Source: Labyrinthula sp. Ha (taxonomy: Eukaryota; Sar; Bigyra; Labyrinthulida; Labyrinthulaceae). Taken from it: a stretch of DNA of 64,000 nt. How positions within the stretch are numbered: the first letter of the stretch is position 1; each line of letters begins with the position of its first letter. Under the pieces are notes generated by a model. That model had not been told where the DNA came from. It did not search any database and saw only the letters and a program-made list of their open reading frames with translations. This document shows positions 10,124 to 23,747 of this stretch, piece after piece. Where the stretch lies: assembly GCA_015227615.1 (NCBI GenBank), contig JAALGZ010000049.1:62001-126000 (forward strand), written 5' to 3'. The position numbers were made by a program, and so were the translations under genes.

Positions 10124-11859
10124 TTAAAATATAAGCTCGTATTGCTCTGTAATTTTATTGGTGTTTATCCATGCAGTAACTATTTCAGCTATGTGTTTTC
10201 TTACTTTCACAAGCTCTTTGCTGTCAGAGGAAGTTCTCGCAAAGAGTTCTGAGTGATGAGCTCCAGATTTTAAGAAGAGGGAATATATTTCTGCATTTTC
10301 TCTTGCATATTTTTTCACGAACTCGTCTTTAACGCCATCAACACTCCATGGATCATAATGACCATTCTATAGAATAAAAGAAGAAAGCATAAAACACTGT
10401 GAAAATAATGTTAGACGTATTAGATAGGAGAGAGAAACCTCCAAAGTCTCTTTCAACTTGTTGGGCTTCATAATCCACCTCCCCAACAGAAAAATTTCCA
10501 ACCTTTATTGCCTTGCAAAAATTTAGTTGTCTTCTGATTACATCCTCTCGCTTCCAGTTTCGTTCTACATTAGGACTAAACATTCATTCGAAAGAAAAAA
10601 TTCACGGCCAGAAAATGTCTTCACCAGTTCCCTACAAAATAAAAAAAGCTGTGGTTCACTTGAATAGAAGATTGAATCAAATTTATGCCATCATTGCACG
10701 AAAGAATATTCCATAGATCCAATATTCCTAAGGCTTGTTCCTTCTTTTTGAAAATAAAATTATGCATCTTTTTCATGTCGTTCATGAGATGAAAAACTTT
10801 TGTTTTTCTCTTTAAATGACTCAAGTCAAACCCAATAACTTTAGTTGAGTTCCAATCTACTAGGATCCTAGACTGCTCATTCTTCCCGTGAGAATATATC
10901 TTGATTATAAACATACTCTTATCTCTATCTTTTTTCATTTTTATTCCATACTCTTTATTTACCATATCAACCGCAACAAAAAGAGGCCTTGGAGGAAAAA
11001 CTTTATTTGAATCAAGAACTCCTTCAGGAATATATGAACTTGGAAAGGCAAAATTTCCCTCTGATAAATCAAACAAACCTTCTTGCAACTCCTCGGCACT
11101 CCAACTCAAAGCATCTAACAACTCATTATTCTCACTCATGAACAAACTGAACCTGCGCTCTCTAAGAACATCGAGAAGCACTTTTCTCAAGACCCATGCT
11201 GCTTTGAGATTATAATATGCTCGTTTTGAATATGAAAAAATGTTGTTTGAAATCAATTTTGCAGCAGAATCCAGTTTCAGTTTCGTATTAAAGGGAAATC
11301 CAAAGATAGGTCCAGAAGAAGAAACAGCCCCAAGTATAAGATGAGGATATTTATACTTGATATACGAAGACAGCATTCCACCATAACTCCCCCCAAAGGA
11401 AATAACTGGTAATGTAAGATTTTTGGAATTTTGAAACTCAGTGAGAAGATGCACATAATCTTCAAGTGCTTCTTTCATTGTAAGATATTTTAGTACCTCT
11501 GCATTGGAGAAGTCTTCTTGAAGAGGTGTACTTGTGCCAAAGAACCTATGCTCTGCGAATATAACGATGGCATTTAGAGCTAAATCAGAATGATATTCAT
11601 CAAATTCAAGTAAGAACTTGTCGTTCTTTATATAGAGTTCAACAGGGGCTTCGTTCCCACAATAAAAGAAAATAGCTTTCGAAGTGTGAACTCCTTGTTG
11701 TGAAGAGATTAAGCAATATCTTTGAGTGAATTGGCGGGATTCAGAGGAGTTATAATGTGAGTATGGTTGTTGGATTGTTTTCCAGGTACATGATGTTGTT
11801 GAAATGGAACAGCGTGCTATCAAGACGAAACAAGAAATATATATAAAGATTTTTTTCAT
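10124..11859 (-). CDS. Secreted serine peptidase, family S28 (prolyl carboxypeptidase/DPP2-like), four exons
   Basis: Exons 10660-11859, 10606-10631, 10398-10575 and 10124-10366 (transcription order) give 548 residues. Introns are 28, 30 and 31 nt. The chosen ATG gives a signal peptide (MKKIFIYISCFVLIARC). The alpha/beta-hydrolase core has AEHRFFGTSTP, the nucleophile elbow GGSYGGMLSSY (Ser), the catalytic-Asp motif NGHYDPWSVDGV (created by the third splice) and the catalytic His in GAHHSELF. The family cuts after proline near peptide ends in lysosomes or outside the cell. The second splice gives GEDIFWPPN, matching the family's DDMF region. The frame stays open upstream of the chosen ATG. 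Stop TAA, only 14 bp from the H2B hairpin, so it converges tightly on H2B. Confidence 0.88.
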
Positions 11860-14800
11860 CTGGGAGTTTAAATTTTTGAAGGCAGAGTCAAAATTTTCTT
11901 GGAATCTGATTGGCCTGAGTTGCTGGGCCATATCACCCAAACAGAAAACATTCACATAGAAAATACATAAAGAGTACAAGATATCCAAACACATTATACA
12001 AGATATCAAGCAAATAACGAAAAGCTTAAAAAAAATAGAGTTAAATTGTATATTTCAGGTTGTTTAACTTATTTTTCATCTACTTTGATCTTTTGTTATT
12101 CATCAATGTTTATTCTTGAAGTTTGGGATATATTGAGGATTTTTCATCCTTTTACTTTTTCTTGTAGACGTGCGCAAACTAAATTACTTGAAATGAATAA
12201 GCGTTGAAAGCAGTTTCACTTTTTTCCTTTTTGTTAATCCTTAAAAAATGTAACGGCTATATATTCCAACTATTCCAACGGCTAACATTAAACCAAACAT
12301 AAAGGAATTAAAAGAGAGCAAAGTACAGAACTTAAACCCTCAAGTAACCAACTACTTTCACATAATATATAACAACAAGGAGAGAAATAAAAACTACTCG
12401 TCCTTAACAGATAGCGTACGCCCTTAATAATGTCTGCCCATACTCGATCTCCGATGAGGCTGGGTTCATATGCTTTTCCATAACTTAGAAAAATATGTGT
12501 TAAAGTATGTAAAATACATATGAAACAGTTTTTAAAGTAAAATATGGATATTATAGGAAAACTGAAATATGAATATAGGATTTAAGGAAATGAGGATATC
12601 TGCTAGAACATGAATAGATCACTGGGTCAATCCCATAGATCTTAAGCTCTTGTCAATATATTTACAACATTTTTCAACCATGGACAAACTATATTTTAAT
12701 ATTTGCAGCTGTTATACGCTCAAACAACAGAAAACTCTTGAAATTAAACAACTTTTAAATACCATAGAACATTTTGCTGACATCTGAAGAGATCGCATTC
12801 CCAAAGTTACTGTTCTAACAAAGTCACTCCCCTGAATTACATCCTATAAGCATTTTTGTTCAGTTTCCTTGAATAATCTTTTTATATATTTGAAAAGGTT
12901 CAGGCGTACAGAATTCAAAGCTTTGTCTCACTCTGCATCCAGAGACGCTGCTACAATCATATTAGCTACTCACTTACTATTCGCAACTTTAAATTTCTTT
13001 TCCTTAAACGCGTAAAATATTCTTCTCACCCTCAAAAATCTCATATACAGTGAAATCTGTTTTATAAAGTCAGAAATCTTGAAAAAACCAACGTGAATTA
13101 GCAGAATATTGCCTTGATATATTTTTTACATTCTTTTGTGGTCCCGTTTTTTTTTCAACAAGATATTTTTTCAATTGTTTTTCTCTTTATTGAATTTTCT
13201 TTGTAATTTTATGAAATTTCACAGAAAGAAATTAGAACAGAAGAGTTCTTACCCGGGAGTAAGAATAGGATGTCGTTTGCTTATTAATATGCTTTGTTAC
13301 TACTTTCAATAATATTAGGCACCGATTTGAAACTTGAGTAGTAAATTTTAATTTAGAGAATAACAATAAATTTGTCTTGTGAGAAATATTACAAGTTAAT
13401 AAAACAAAATATCAGGGAACCAAAGTCTCATATACGGGTAAGGATGCAATGTAACCTTTTTTTTCGCAATAGGTAATTTCTAAATTAGATGTTAAACGCT
13501 ATAGTAATATATCTTGGTTGAGTAGTATAGTATCTGGAGTTAAACTTATTAATTTAACCCGTTGTAGCACAGTTACTAGTTCTCGCCCATTAATGTCTTT
13601 TCAACATACTAGTGTCGTCTAATCGTAATATTACCTTTAGTAAACTCTGTTCATAGATTATCTGAGTAGCTAATATTCTTCTTAGAGAGACCTGACCTCA
13701 AAGAGCTATGCTTTTTCTATATATTTTGCTGACATCTTCGCTCGGAATCCAAGGAGGAAACTGGTATCCTCTATGACAAAGAATAAAAAATGCCATGCCA
13801 TAGATCGCTTCATTCAATAGAAAAAAAATATTTAGGTTTTGAAAAAGTGATTATTTGAAATTTCTGCTCTATGTATAAACGAGTTAATTGTCCCTGCATA
13901 TCGCAGTATTTCTTATCGAGTATAGTATCTCAGAAGCAATTGCACTAAGTCTTTACTCCATTTTTAATTCTACTCAGATGACCTTAACATATGTTTATCA
14001 AACGCTATATTCAATTATTTTCCTGTGAATAGAAAGATATGAGAGACCGTGTTTGGTTTTTTTCTCCAAGTAGTTGCTATTGTAGACAAGGTGTATTTAT
14101 ATTAATCTAGCAATATCAGGCTCTATAGAAGAAAAATTTGAAGTCCACCTGATTGTGTTGAAAGCCTTTATTCCATCTCTACACAACGCTGAACTTCCTA
14201 GAAATATCTAGCTCTTAAATTCATGGATCTTTACTTGTTATGGCGGCCAAACATAAGTATGGAATGATTTTCTTTCCAAAAGCAGCTTGACATGATACTG
14301 AGAGCTATGTATAAACGTAAGCTGTTATTCTTAGTTTTATCTATTGGCCATGGAAATACCAGCCAATAAAAACTATACAAACTTCGATGATATTCTGTTT
14401 ACTAATGTCACCGGTTTCCTACACAAACCTCTTATTTGCAAAGTTCATATCAGTATTCCGAAAAATATGAAAGGTACATGGGATAACAGAGATTTGAAAA
14501 TGAAGCCAAATGATACATCTTTGCTCTTCAAACAGATAAGACAAGATAAATCAAAAAGAAATTATTACGGGTCATAGGGTATATCATAGACTGTCCTATC
14601 TTGCACTAGATTATATGAACATACGTGATACTAAGACCAGTTTTTTTTGTCAGGAATATTGAATTCTAACACTTAAGTATTAGGGCAACAGAATGAATAA
14701 TTATATATCCTTGATGTGGGGAATTTCTGTATGAATTATTTGGAAATTCATACAAATCTTAACCCTCCAAAGTTCAATTTGAAGGCTTTAAATGAATTCA

Positions 14801-17800
14801 AAATCATATTACACAGCTTGCGAAACTGGTCATTAGTGCACAACGAGATAAAATATTCTGAACAGCCGTCATTTTAAGAGGGAAATCTGGCACAACCAAA
14901 AATTATCTCTCTATATAGAGCTTCTTGGCATCGGTATAACCAAGCCCATAATAACTTTGAGATAAATTATCTGCTTAGAGATATTATTATAGCAATGACT
15001 TGGTCCTGCAACTGGAGCTTTAGAATAAGTCCAAAAGGTTACTAGTGTAACTAGAGTATAATAATAATATCAAGTAATTGCTCTTTTCCCATAGGGAGCT
15101 AATTTGTTTGGCAAAACACTTGAAGCGAAAAATTAACTAATAGCGCAAATTAAATTTAAATCAAGTAATTAAGCTCTACAGACCTTTAATGTTTGGAAGA
15201 GGTTGGTAACCATAACTTAAGTCATCAATATGAAATATGGCTTAATTTTCGACATTAACAAAGATGAGATAATACAAAGCTGTTTCCATGGATTCGCTTA
15301 TGTCGAAAGAAGTTTAGGTTCACAGGACTGACAAGTGGCTATTCTGCTCAAATTTTCTTTATGGTTTTCTTGAGATCAGAGACGGGATAAATCAATATAT
15401 CTGTAATTCGTGGTACCATAGGAAGTTAAGTGAAATGAATGAAAATTCCAATAATACTGGATTTTGTTCTGCTGAGCATAGTTAAAAAGTGGCGATGATA
15501 GCTGGGAACTAACTAGTTTAAGGGAGCAACATGTCATTTAATGTATACTTGACTAAAATAAATTTAGCAAAAACTGTTGAATGTGCAAGCAAAAAACTCA
15601 AAAGTAAGGAAATTATATTCGTTTTCGGAGGAAGGTAATTGGCTATGTTTATAATTTATTGAAGTTACTGCAAAATATCACAATGTTACGTAACCCACCC
15701 AAAATCAAAGTATCGAGCAATTATGAGCAACCATCTTAAGAAGTTAAATCCTCTGTATATATGTGGCAATAAACCCAAATAGTGTCTTTTAAGTGAGTAG
15801 AATGGCATAGAGTGGTTGATTAAATAAACAGGGCGTTCATCATACAGTAAATATAAGCCTAAAAGTCTAACTAGTTATACTATATTGGAATATTGTGTTT
15901 TCTGAAAACAAATTTATTGCGCCATATGTGTCGTTGCCACATTATATATTTTTCTGAATAGCACTACATCAGAAAACATTCTATGTTTGTAGAAATTTTA
16001 CCATTTGCACTCACCAAAGTTACGACAGGAATTGCAAATAATGACTGATGCAGTATGTGCTGGGGTTTATTTAAGCATATGCGCTTTTCATCAACTGATA
16101 TAGAGAGGATGGCTTTCCTCGCCGTTGCATTTAGTCACAGCTATGATCTTAATATCATATATATATTTTAACAATATAAGTACAAACAACACCTGAAACA
16201 GACTAAAAATAGTAACAGGTAGAATTATTGGTGCGCTTAAAATATTACAATAGTTTCCAAGACAGGGTTGCCAATTCTTTATGGTATCCACAGAGGCTAA
16301 GAATCTTCTTTCAGCGTATATCTTTGAGATATAGTAAACATCGAATTCACATTTCCATCCTATAAATTGAGTTTTTGACATAATTCTTCTATACAGAATG
16401 TAAAAACTTGGTTGAATTGATTATAAACTTTCGATTTTTCTGTGAAAGAGGTAATAACACACTTCCATTTTCCTATCTTTTTGGACTGTATCCCTAGGGG
16501 TAAATTAGACGAAAAGTAATGTATCTGTCATTAGAGGAAATTCTATCTAAGAAAACTGTAAAAACCTAAGGTAAACTACAGTACATTTAATTTACTTTTG
16601 ATTTGAACACGAATAGATATGATGGATTATTCCAAGAAACAAAGTGAAATTCATAGCGATATAATCTGCTGTACCTTGTTACACTGGTACATACATCCTC
16701 TTACAAGCTATAATAATTAGAAATAGAAATAACTTTCATATTATATAAAGAGCTCTAGTGTATCAACAATAACTAAATTGTGTATAGTAGCCATTAATCT
16801 ATGAATACATCACTAATACTGCGATGAACTCAAAATCGACCGTATACCTAAGAAAAAAATGATAAGAGTCATCTCACATTAAGAAGAAGGTTTGCTGCAA
16901 TTTCTTTCTCTAGATACAATTACTAAATGCCGTATTGGCGAGCCCCACCCAGAAATCAATTTTATTTGAAATATAATCTGAGGTCAGTATTTATGAATAC
17001 AAAATTCATGTAGATGAATACTTCAAATATTGAGTAAATTTTTGAGAACAAAACATTTGAATGGAAAAACATTAGGACCCTTACACAATGAAGTATCTAG
17101 AGATCATTCTTAGGGAGAATCTTTATTATACATCGATAACAGAACAGTTTCTTCGATGTACTATCTATAGAATAGTGCTTCATTATTTCATGAAACAAAA
17201 ATTTGCCCAAAATTAGTATCTACAGTGTATTAACATGATGTCACTGATGCCTATTACTTTTCATGCTAAAGCCTTAATTTTAAACTTCAAGAAGCTTAAG
17301 ATAACCAAAAAGAAAACCACACGGCAGAACAATGTCTCGAAAATTAAGGTGACATTTCCCCATCATGATAGTAATGACGCCTATTCAAAGAAGCTTAAAA
17401 GGCTGTATCAATATGTTTAAGCATTCAATAAGTAAAAATAGGTCAGAGCTTATCAAATAAAATAATAATATAAACCCTTACCCAATTGTTCTTGAACATA
17501 TCTAACCCATAACCCAACGCGCAATTACACTTGTCTACAAGAAGGACAACACGTAACATAGTTGCCTCAGCGGAAACTCTTCCAAGCAGAACAATCTAAT
17601 TTGAATAAAGAAAACATAGGTTCTCCATTAAAGAAAACACAAGGAACTGCCAATCCAAAACAAAATTATAGGAATGAATCGTGCTTAGAGAAAGACTGCT
17701 CTTTATAAAATTACCTTGAGGCTATCTGTGCAGACCTTATCTCTTAATAACTAAATCAAAACTGTATGAGTGTCCGAATTTTCTTAGCAACTGTGGTCTT

Positions 17801-18965
17801 ATATTCGACGAACATCCTAACAAAATGGAAATTATTTTGATATTCTGTTGTAGTTGAAACAACTGAGACTTGATCATGAGCTCTGTTGGGAGAATACTTT
17901 TCTTGTTATATTTTTCCTTGTTTGTAAGAACCATTGAGATCAATTGAAAGGAGATTTCCAAAATTATAAATTAAGACTTGCATCACAAATTAGTTTTCAC
18001 TCATAGAATACAGAATGGGGGAGAACGTTCTCAATTAAAAATATATGCTTCAAGGCAAGAATGAGAGAAAGTATAACTCTTAGTCACATTGAGAAGATGT
18101 TCTGCTATTTACATAGAATCTAGTTTGAATTTACCAAGGTAATAATAATCAAGAATCAATTGGTTCTTGTCTTAATTCTTATTTTGAAAAAAACAGATTT
18201 TTGATCATAATATCGGAATTACATTGTGGATTATAATAAAAAATCAAAATGGTTATCAAATCCATATGCCTATTGTATACACGTCAGATACTTTAGGTAC
18301 TAAAACGGTCTTCAGTATAAATATCAACTAGAGTTAAAGCTAGGGGTAGCAAGAGTTACACCCATACTCCATAGTAACCTTGCAACTGGGAGTTAAAATG
18401 CCTCTAGCACTGCAGGCCCTAATAGCTAAGAGCAACAAAGTTTTGTCGCAACGAGATAACTTTTCGCATAAAAGGGGAAGTTCTTATTTTTTTAGTATAC
18501 AAACGCAAGAGTTTTGTTTCCCTATCATCTTTAAGCCAAGTTCAAACAGAATCAGTAACAATATACCTAGAATCTTGAGATTCATATGGATCTCCCTAGT
18601 CAGTCTTTAATATTGCACATGCTTGATTCAGAAAAGTTAGATAAACAAATTAAACAAGAAAATATAATTATTGGCTTTGTGTTCCAGTGTTTTTATTCAA
18701 GTCTTGGCACCACGAAAAGAAAAAGATGTAACTAGCTCTACTCAATTATTACCACTAGGATGTGCATACCTTAGAGATGAGTCATTTTCTGATATAGCAG
18801 AGGAGAAGATAACTTCATTAAGTTGTTCTGATCAAGTAGTTACTAAAATTCTACGAAACTTAAAGTTTGCATAATTGTCGTCAAGGCCTTATGGGTAAGG
18901 TACTTAGCTTTGAATGATTGGCTCCGTGGAGTATGAGTGATTCAAGTTTTCAGTGCCATGGCAAG
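11860..18965. other. Gene-poor AT-rich stretch of about 7 kb
   Basis: No supported gene, RNA gene or recognisable element. A few short open frames (for example near 14344-14577 and 16091-16381) have no family features. A frame at 18671-18874 lacks an ATG and has an even residue mix, so it could be an old exon, but I cannot name it. Confidence 0.5.
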
Positions 18966-19091
18966 AAAACGTGCTGGGGGGTTGGTTTAGTGGGTTCAAG
19001 TCCCACACGACGCAAGAATGGGATTGGGGTCAGTTATGTCCTCCTTGTAAGACCGAAGGGTTGTCAACCTCCGAGTAGGCCCCCCAAAAAA
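18966..19091 (+). mobile_element. tRNA-related SINE, copy 2
   Basis: About 126 bp, matching 3226-3355 from AAAACGTGC through the T-arm-like GTGGGTTCAAGTCCCAC and the 3' body (GTAAGACCGAAGGGTT, CAACCTCCGAGTAGGCCCCC) to a short A tail. A handful of substitutions separate the copies. No clear target duplication is visible. It lies 139 bp upstream of the SND1 start. Confidence 0.65.
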
Positions 19092-19230
19092 TGTATAATT
19101 TTGGTTCTCAGTCTATTTCATTTAGTCTTGCTGGTTGGCTCTATTAAAGTATTCTTCTATATCACAGTGTTGCGTTACTGTGATTCATATCAACTGAAAT
19201 TTCCAAATCAAACCAACAACAAAATCAAAA

Positions 19231-22200
19231 ATGGTACTAAATGGATATGGCTATGTTAAGGAGGTACTTTCTGGTGATACCTTAGGTAAATAGTCTGTCT
19301 ATCCACTTTGAATTTTTAGTTGTGATTGGACAGCCTTCAAATGGTCCTCCGCCTGAATTGAAGCTAACTTTAGCTTCTCTTTCAGCACCAAAGTTGGCGT
19401 TGAAGTCTCAAAAAGCAACAACATCCAAAGACCCAGAACCTTTTGCCTGGCAGAGTAGAGAATATCTCAGGACTCTGTGCATTGGTAAAAAGGTGTATTT
19501 TAAAGTAGAATACACGGTGCAAGCAATAAATCGCCAGTTCGGTGCTGTTTACCTTCTAGACAAATCTTCTCCTAAGGGATATGGTGAAAATCTTTGTATA
19601 ACGATAGCTAGAGAAGGCTGGGCTCAGGTTAAAGCTGGAGCTGATGCTTCATCTGCAAGAAGTAATGAGAAATCTGTTGATCTAGAGTCCATGCTAGTAG
19701 CAAGTAAGGATGCTGAAGACAATGGTCGTGGAATCTTCCAAGCAAGAAAAAATAAGAAGCTCGCCGATGAATCTATCCGAACAGTTAAATGGGAGCTTAG
19801 CAACAAACCTGAAAACGATCCAAAGAGTGAAGTTAATGTGACTTATGCTAAACTTAGCAAGAAGCCGCAAAAGGCTCTTATCGAATATGTGAGGGATGGC
19901 GCAAGCTTTAAGGTTATATTGCTAGAGTCTATGACCTCTATCACCTTCAATCTAGCAGGCGTGCAATGTCCGCGTATGAACAGTGCAGCTGATAAAGGCG
20001 AGTCAGATCCTCAGGATTTTGCACAAGAAGCCAAATTCTTTTCTGAGGTACGTCTGTTGAATCGTGAGGTTATGCTTAACATTGGAGGGGTAAGTGACAG
20101 GTATTCAACGTTTTTTGGATCAATGGCTCCAGTGAGCAACTCTGCACTCAATATTTCAGTTGAACTTATTCGAAATGGATTAGCAATGCCTGTTGATTGG
20201 TCTATGAGCTATACTACCGCTGACGTAGCTTCTGCTATCCATTCAGCTGTCCATATTGCCAGAGATAAGAGATTAAGGTTGTGGAAAAATTATAAGCCAC
20301 CGGTTATTCCGGGTGAGAAGGCCTATGAAGGGGTCGTAACTGATGTAGTATCAGGAGAGACCTTGCTAGTTAGGGTTGGAGAGAATAGTGAATTTCCTAC
20401 GTATTTGCACAGGTTCATATATATTTTGTAGACTAAGCTTCGAAGCGGAGGAACGAAGGGTTAGTCTTTCAAGTATTAGAGCACCTAAACTGAATAGAAA
20501 GAATGAAGATGATCCTTATGCAAGAAAGGCAAAAGAGTTCTTAAGAAGCAGATTAATTGGGGCAACTGTTCGCGTTGAAGTGGAATATATTTTAGACAAA
20601 GAACGTAAGTTTGGGACAGTCTTCCTAGTAAAGCAAGGTGGTAAAAAGACCAAATCTTCTGCAGAACGTATTCTTGTTTTTTCTTTGAACACTAGAAAAT
20701 GTCGCTTGTATGCTCTTGGAAAGTGGATTAGCCCAGCTGCTTGGTCATAAACAAGGTGCTGAGAGGTCAGCTTATTACCATAATCTCATCGAATCTGAAA
20801 GGCAAGGGAAGGAGAAGCAAGTTAACATTTGGTCAAATGATACTACCAAGTCTAAGAGACCTGTTCAGGTGTCAAACGCTGCTATGGCAAAGGGATATAC
20901 GAATGTGTTCCAAAGCCAGAACTATGAGAAAAAGAATAAAGGAATTGTGGAGTATGTATTCAATGGCAGCAGGTTTAAAGTCTATGTTCCAGATCAAGAT
21001 GCAATGATTACTTTCTCTTTAGCCGGTGTCCTTTCTGGAAGAACAAATGCAAAACCAGCTAAAGATGGAGTCGAGGAGAAAAAGCAGGTCAAAATGGAGG
21101 ATTCTGTTGCGGAAAAGGCTGCTGCGTTTTCTAGAGCTCTAGTGCACCAAAAGGAGATCGAATTCACTGTGGAAAGTATTGACAAAGGCGGAAATTTTAT
21201 CGGAAACATTTTCATCAACGTAAACATGCCTTCAACCAGCCAAAAAGCAGGGGCGTCCTACGCAAGTCAGTTTAGTTCTAACAGTAGCAGAGAGTATGAC
21301 TTATCTATTTTACTTCTGCAAAAGGGATTGGCAAGAACAAGCCCTATTGGAATTAGGTTTGCGAAGAATAGTGTTAATCTGAGACGGGAGGAGAACGAGG
21401 CTATTCACAATAAGGTCGGAATGTGGGTTAATTATGTTCCTGAAGTGGAGGCCGAATCAGAAGAAGAGGAAACACCAACGAAAGCAAGTAAGAAGAAAAT
21501 GTTGGAAAGTATAGAAGTTCAGATTTCTCACATCGAAAGTGCGAATAAGTTTTTTCTACACCTTAAAAAGGATGCAGAGAAATTTAAAAAAGTTGAAACG
21601 GAAATGGCTAAATTTGGAGAGAAATATGGTACTGAGCCGTGTTTTCCTGATGGAATAACTGTAGACACCGCGAAAGATTTTGTAAAAAGCCTAAGACTGA
21701 AACAACTTGTTGCTGCATTGTTTAATGACGGGACTGAAGCTAAGTTTTACCGTGCAAAGGTGATTTCAAAGCACGGTAACAAAGTTGCCATTCACTTCAT
21801 TGACTTTGGGAACGAGGGTTTGGTGGCCGTTGACAAGTTGAAGTTAATTGATGATAGTGTGGTCTCTTTTGGGGTTGATTTGAAAGTGATTCAAGGAGAC
21901 AGCACTGGTCTTGCATATGAATCTACCTTGGCTTTTGCACAAGCCCCAGAATTAAGTAAGGATTATGGAAGAGAGGCTGCTATGTATTTTGCTCAACTTA
22001 CTTTAGACGGTGAATCTAAGGTCTTGAACGCAAAGTTACACAATAAGTGGAAAAAAACGGCTTCTGGGACTGATCAAAGTCAGAAGCTGATTGTAACCCT
22101 TGTGCCGGCTACAACTGATTTCAAAGAGGAGGAGCACGAATCCGAGGATGGGGTTTTGGTTAATGCAGCAGACACAGACGGCACCTCGGTCAACGCGTTA

Positions 22201-22371
22201 ATGGTCAGAGAAGGCCTAGCATTAGTGCCTTCTCGCGCAAGATTGTATAACAGAAACAACGATGAGGAACAAGAACTGTTCAAGCAGTTGAAGGAGGAGC
22301 AGGAGAATGCGCATAAGCAACATGTTAACCTATGGATGTATGGAGACCCAAGAGAAGACGAGGACGAGTGA
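19231..22371 (+). CDS. SND1: Tudor-SN (SND1/p100), four exons
   Basis: Staphylococcal-nuclease-like repeats plus a Tudor domain. The family acts in RNA decay, editing-linked silencing, splicing and stress granules. Exons 19231-19285, 19320-20400, 20432-20667 and 20696-22371 give 1015 residues. Introns are 34, 31 and 28 nt. Spliced exon 1 restores the SN1 start (YVKEVLSGDTLVVIGQP). SN-like repeats follow, recognisable by REYLRTLCIGKKVYF, FNLAGVQCPRMN, VSLSSIRAPK with KEFLRSRLIGATVRVEVEY, and FSLAGVLSGRT. The Tudor core has FYRAKVISKHGNKVAIHFID with FGNE, then a final partial SN repeat ending in HVNLWMYGDP. Splicing repairs the frame at each junction and the coding sum is a multiple of three. 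Stop TGA. Catalytic residues of bacterial nuclease are generally degenerate in this family; I did not check each repeat. Confidence 0.95.
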
Positions 22372-23546
22372 GATGAGGTTTATGAGTTAAGTTATAAGAG
22401 TTGGTTTTCTGAGGATTTTGGTCCTTTTTGCTCCTGTATGCTGACAAGTTAAAATGCGAAAATACCTACACTAGGTGCACGGAACCGTCTGTGTGTATAT
22501 CTTTAAATCTATTGTCACCTACCTGCCTGAAGATCAACCTTTTGCTCTCGCTGAACGTCCCATGGGCTAAAGCATACTTGTTCTTTAACAATGTTTATAG
22601 GTTGCTGTGTTATGAAGCTGGAGCAAACTTCAACCTATGCATAATTGAGCGCTGCAGCTAGTAAGAGCTCTAATTACGACTGGTATAAGTTTTCTTGGGT
22701 GGCAGTTTTAACTTGAATTCAAAGGATACTTTCTGCAGTAGAAAGTGCATAAGCATTCTTAGTCTCTCATCATCAGATTGATTTACTAAGTTTTCATGAC
22801 TCTGTTGAGAGGCAGTAACTTATATAGCTTTACCTCCGTTTTCTTAGAGCACAAATCTATTTTGATTCACTAGCACTTCATATGTTCTAATAGTTTGAGA
22901 ATCCAGGTAAACTTATACAGAAAGTTTTCAAAAACAAAAAAGCAAAACTTTATCACTCGCTGCCGTAATACTCCTATTCAGAACCTCATTGAAATATGGT
23001 TTTCTGCTTGCTACTGTACAGGAGTTATGTTTTGTTCTGCAGAAAGAATGTGGCATATTCATACAGTGTGCCCAAACAATTCTGCCACTATTTATATTAG
23101 GGTTTACAATCTTTCCTGTTTAGACGCTAAAGTCAAACTACTCAACAAAGAAACATTAACTTGCAGTGTACACATAAAGGAGAGCTGGTGTTAATATAAA
23201 CAAGAAAATACCTTCAGTAGTCTCCAATATAGGTTTCAAGTATGAAGGGGCTTCACAAGATGCGGTACCAGTATAAGACTTACAAGAAAAAGTCAATTTG
23301 CTATTTCTCAAGTTCTAGTATTTTACTTAAGCTTAAACTTGAACTCTTAGTTGTATACTTCAAGCCCCTTGTCTATTTAATGGCTTACTTGTACAGTAGT
23401 ATGCTTTCTTCGATTATAATAGTGCAACTACCTTATTCTGCCCAACTTAGTCTATATAACTTGACTGATTCTTTTATATACACCAAGGAAAACATTTAGT
23501 TAGCCCCTTTAATACATATTAGAAGAAGAGAAACCTGCAACTAAAA
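22372..23546. other. Intergenic stretch without supported genes
   Basis: About 1.2 kb downstream of SND1. Open frames at 22895-23194 and 23242-23499 have no domain or signal features and a composition like random AT-rich sequence. Confidence 0.4.
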
Positions 23547-23722
23547 ATGAATAGTATAGATGATGTAGTTCAAATTATATTAGAACAAACACTTCAAAGC
23601 CCATCCTCTGATGTTCCCATTGACCTCAATTCTTCAGTCTAGTGGCAGCATCAGTGATCATAGTACTAAAAGAGTTTGTCAAACAACTAAGAAGCCAAGA
23701 AACAGTAAATAATAACATTTAA
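23547..23722 (+). other. Possible small gene or gene remnant
   Basis: An ATG opens MNSIDDVVQIILEQTLQ and continues to PIDLNSSV, then meets TAG at 23640-23642. A second frame immediately continues as AASVIIVLKEFVKQLRSQE and ends with TAA. Both parts look like amphipathic helices and read well together, as if one small helical protein (a histone-fold type such as CENP-X is conceivable) had gained a few bases. An alternative 25-nt intron (donor GTTCCC) also gives an open frame with a different C-terminus. I cannot decide, and function is unknown. Confidence 0.2.
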
Positions 23723-23747
23723 GCGAAAAAAAAAAACAAAGAAGCAT

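Noticed and set aside
14344-14577. Open frame of 77 codons as a gene
   Set aside because: No signal, domain or neighbouring exon; residue mix is what AT-rich random sequence gives.
18671-18874. Open frame upstream of the second SINE as a protein gene
   Set aside because: No ATG, no acceptor-donor pair that extends it and no recognised family, although an old exon cannot be excluded.
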